Position numbers and translations under genes: made by a program | DNA from: a virus | IMG/VR virus record: IMGVR_UViG_3300010296_000104 | Span: 1-22,373 of that record | DNA length: 22,373 nucleotides | Strand: one strand, 5' to 3' | In this document: piece by piece, positions 20,801 through 22,373 of the stretch | How the letters are laid out: each line of letters starts with the position of its first letter | Position numbering within the stretch: the first letter of the stretch is position 1 | The notes under the pieces: model-generated | The model's database searches: none | What the model saw: only the letters and a program-made list of their open reading frames with translations | What the model was told of the DNA's origin: nothing

Positions 20801-22373
20801 ATGTAGAGAGTGCAACCACAAAATATAAAGCATTAGTACAATGGATTGCACCAAAGTCACTAAGAACAGATCAAGATGGAAATGCACTTGATGATGTATA
20901 TGAGCATTTGGCTGGATTTGATTTAGAACATGATGTTCCACAATCAGACAAAGTAAAAAATAATACAGGGTTTATTCGAGAAGCAATTAGATCTAGAGGG
21001 CAAAATAACTTTTCTATACGAAATGTATCAACAGGAGATGAGTTTAGAGTTCGTGTTAGAACAGTAAATACTCAAGGATATACTTCTGAGTTTATTCAAG
21101 CAAAGTTTACCTTTAGTCCAGAAGATATGGTAGTACCTACTTCTAACGTAATTGGAGCAGGAATCAATCAAGTAATTGCAAGAGGTGGTACATTGTCTAC
21201 AGGAATGACTATTAATACCTCTACAGGTGCAGTAAGTTTTGATTCTTCAACTTATACTTTTCAACCACCAACAGGAGTTCCTACAGTCTCTATAACAAGT
21301 GGAAATACTAATTTTACAGACGAGTCATTCAGTAGTTTAGCAAACGGTCAAACAGGATATTTATTATTTGACTATGATGGTAACTTAGCAAGAGGAGCAA
21401 CAAGAACAGATGTTTTAAGATCGATTGTTATAGCTTCAGATAATGTAGCAGCTTCCAATACAAGTAATGTACCATATTATTTTAATTTCTTTCAACGACT
21501 TGGACAAGCAAATAACGACTTAACACAAGCAAATGGTACTTTTAGTTTATCACAGTTTTCTTCAAATCTAACAGGTACTTCTACAACTTTTGAACTAGAT
21601 TATCAAGCAGGGGATGTAATAATTTTAGACGATGCAGGTGCTTCTCGATTCTGGGCAAGAGTTGCTCATGTAGAAAGTAACACATCAATGACTATTGTAA
21701 ATGCTTCAGATAGAGATTATTCAGGCGCAAACTTATTTAGACAAAGTCTAAGATTTGATAGACAAAAAGATTCAATTATAGCTTCGGTTACAAATACAGC
21801 AGGAACATTTAGTTTAGTTAACTTTGCTAGTGGAGAAAGAGGAGCAGATGGATTACCAGGTGCAAACGGTGCAGATGGAGCTGCAGGAATAGATTCAAGA
21901 ACAGTAAACTTAACTATAGGCGACCAAGCATTTACATATTCAAATACAGGAAGTAGCCCATCACCTTCAAGTACAACAGTAACAGCTACTGCATTAAATA
22001 CGACTGGAACAGTATACTACGAGTTTTTCTTAAATGATGTAAGTCAAGCAAATACTACCACTAATACTTATACATATACTCCACAGGCTTCTTTCAGCAA
22101 TATGCCTGATAAAATAGAAGTTCAAATTAGAGATAGTGGTGAAACTGCAATTAAAGCTAGAGACCAATTAACAACATACGGAGTTAAACCTGGAACAAAC
22201 GGAACAAACGGAACAAACGGAACAGATGGAAATGATGGTGCAGATGCGATAACTGTTATATTATCTAATGAGGCACATACACTTCCAACCACAAATGCGG
22301 GAGTAGTAACTTATACTGATTCGGGAACAGATATTCTAGTATACGACGGTACAACTCAAGTTCCTTACGATGA
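17857..22373 (+). CDS. J: host specificity protein J (central tail tip/fibre), cut by window end
   Basis: The frame stays open from ATG 17857 to the window end, over 1500 codons (lambda J has about 1130). The N-terminus HQTAVIYDAISEGPIEGLVNG is typical of J. The hub region includes VWVFMDLVSNPRYGLGKY (from about residue 548) and LYIQKGQDALRLLKDLTTMIRGMLIW. A fibronectin type III-like domain spans about 961-1085 (TKYKALVQWIAP to DEFRVRVRTVNTQGYTSEF). Then come unfamiliar beta regions and collagen-like Gly-X-Y runs at about 1326-1346 and 1446-1463, separated by an Ig-like domain. J forms the trimeric tip and binds the host receptor. GGAG at 17845-17848 and TAATG overlap with I set the start. 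The TGA at the window edge is out of frame. Confidence 0.95.
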   Translation, partial: MAGNSRYNNFTKTTKHQTAVIYDAISEGPIEGLVNGPNSIIIDGNPAASQNVSTYYQMFRSPNASYVSTTRVITDIGGGNIFDNITTAQGERYASVIAGKKRATDCSTTAGSRIITTASAFFAADDIYDEGVPLNQFIRIEGAGVANGEYAGQIVQYINTTAVRVDSAPAQTVSSANVSIDLVDKVASYSGNTCTLTTGGGINTNPTAVLLSPPAVSAGEPLKYNFNNFGWAFRPGERDQSYLSAPSGVGSASSAHSINQALDQTDLRSIGQPTNSALGIDTDISPNRNGESGISRVASTGMNIADPGEIDFIRVTLNHAQMISRKENGRTGNGFAEYRIVFSYKTDSTDDFANNEKVIFGRSSLASSPASYHANTRVKSGSTGIIDTQTQSPFNSIFSFDISKYQPFTDYKIDIQRVSPINQKENSWQQTNQGSVVSIENIITDKLTYPYTAYAGVVVDAEDFEDIPERAYEIRGLRVKVPTNYFPLEEIHDSTGIRRAVASYTRNVTTGVDTGAEVDWDGNFRGDKKTFDGASPNYEAVYCNNPVWVFMDLVSNPRYGLGKYVDPDFDFTQIDKYTLYNLAKYCDELVPDGKGGTEPRFTCNLYIQKGQDALRLLKDLTTMIRGMLIWHNGQISLNSNREKGAIYTFGKSNVIDGTFEYAGTSKRFRTNEIKVTWNDPENRYKQAVEIVTDDNNIAETGRVVTKDLPALGCTSQGQAQRLGKWHLLTEKLEKEVVTFKTGINGGALVAGDVILIQDADNENVQFSGRISSATSSTTTVIETDRAISLNGTDNFDLHLIFPKGGAYIGQPRATINGSSYSVGDLILEHANGTAITTQASASQLKDDAGALVQVIWSEDQRIETKPISSYNSSNITVSSAFSEAPNSEVMYAITGQTAQGADVTGSAKEYIITRIKENTKDMTFEITAAEYDVDKFSEIDRGWVIPDIPDVMRPPKRTEVVPVPVNVSVAIVPDDEGGDNTDVESATTKYKALVQWIAPKSLRTDQDGNALDDVYEHLAGFDLEHDVPQSDKVKNNTGFIREAIRSRGQNNFSIRNVSTGDEFRVRVRTVNTQGYTSEFIQAKFTFSPEDMVVPTSNVIGAGINQVIARGGTLSTGMTINTSTGAVSFDSSTYTFQPPTGVPTVSITSGNTNFTDESFSSLANGQTGYLLFDYDGNLARGATRTDVLRSIVIASDNVAASNTSNVPYYFNFFQRLGQANNDLTQANGTFSLSQFSSNLTGTSTTFELDYQAGDVIILDDAGASRFWARVAHVESNTSMTIVNASDRDYSGANLFRQSLRFDRQKDSIIASVTNTAGTFSLVNFASGERGADGLPGANGADGAAGIDSRTVNLTIGDQAFTYSNTGSSPSPSSTTVTATALNTTGTVYYEFFLNDVSQANTTTNTYTYTPQASFSNMPDKIEVQIRDSGETAIKARDQLTTYGVKPGTNGTNGTNGTDGNDGADAITVILSNEAHTLPTTNAGVVTYTDSGTDILVYDGTTQVPYD
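21832..21894 (+). other. collagen-like Gly-X-Y segment 1 in J
   Basis: Seven uninterrupted triplets (GER GAD GLP GAN GAD GAA GID) in the J frame, after a beta domain and before an Ig-like one. Collagen-like runs in phage fibres form stiff trimeric linkers between domains. Confidence 0.85.
22192..22245 (+). repeat. collagen-like Gly-X-Y segment 2 in J, with 9-bp tandem repeat
   Basis: GGAACAAAC is repeated three times exactly (22192-22218), then once with two changes (22219-22227), followed by two more Gly-X-Y codon sets: GTN x3, GTD, GND, GAD. The tandem DNA repeat could change length by slippage and so alter the fibre linker. Confidence 0.9.

Noticed and set aside
20433-20819. 128-aa minus-strand frame inside J
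   Set aside because: Antisense shadow of the J hub and linker region; no family resemblance.
22371-22373. TGA at the window end as the J stop
   Set aside because: It is not in the J frame (the last complete J codon is GAT 22369-22371).
1-22373. tRNA genes, CRISPR arrays, insertion sequences, attachment sites, integrase
   Set aside because: No cloverleaf, spaced-repeat array, transposase or recombinase sequence was seen by reading; the gene packing leaves no room for them.

Overview
The window is a contiguous part of the structural (late) module of a tailed double-stranded DNA phage with a long non-contractile (siphovirus) tail. The head is HK97-like and the tail tip is lambda-like. All genes lie on the + strand and are packed almost end to end, many with TAATG, ATGA, GTGA or 14-nt overlaps. 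The DNA is visibly AT-rich (not counted). Several protein families, including the SFKARH-motif basic protein, the HNH protein and the repeat domains of the J protein, look to me like those common in marine bacteriophages. The host cannot be named, but lambda-type tail-tip genes and a Sec signal peptide point to a Gram-negative bacterium.

Layout. 1-1302: small proteins upstream of the terminase, comprising a cut basic protein, a hypothetical protein, a basic SFKARH-motif protein, a small secreted protein and a probable terminase small subunit. 1299-2597: terminase large subunit. 2598-2669: a consensus promoter with an overlapping inverted repeat. 2670-6552: HNH protein, portal, a small lysine-tailed protein with an FGSW motif, and a fused protease-scaffold-major capsid protein with a probable internal start. 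6567-6595: terminator. 6601-9145: head-tail connector, neck protein and tail terminator. 9159-10403: major tail protein, followed by a second terminator. 10454-11265: tail assembly chaperones G and G-T joined by a -1 frameshift. 11266-15240: tape measure. 15245-22373: tail-tip proteins M, L, K (JAB domain only), I, and a J protein cut by the window end.

How it works together. The terminase, probably helped by the HNH nuclease, packages DNA through the portal into a shell made from the protease/scaffold/capsid gene. The connector, neck and terminator proteins join head to tail. The G/G-T chaperones load the tape measure so that the major tail protein polymerises to a set length, and M-L-K-I-J form the tip that recognises and opens the host envelope. 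Dosage appears to be set by local signals: the two terminators follow the two most abundant virion proteins, a strong internal ribosome binding site lies ahead of the scaffold-capsid part, and a stem-loop drives the G/G-T frameshift.

The least ordinary points are the internal start in the protease-capsid fusion, the overlapping inverted repeats (one close to a ParB parS site) inside the probable small terminase gene, an exact 19-bp repeat that supplies a protein C-terminus, stop codon and ribosome binding site to two adjacent genes, a secreted protein among packaging genes, and a domain inserted between the cysteine pairs of the L protein. No integrase, repressor, replication gene, tRNA, CRISPR array or insertion sequence was seen.
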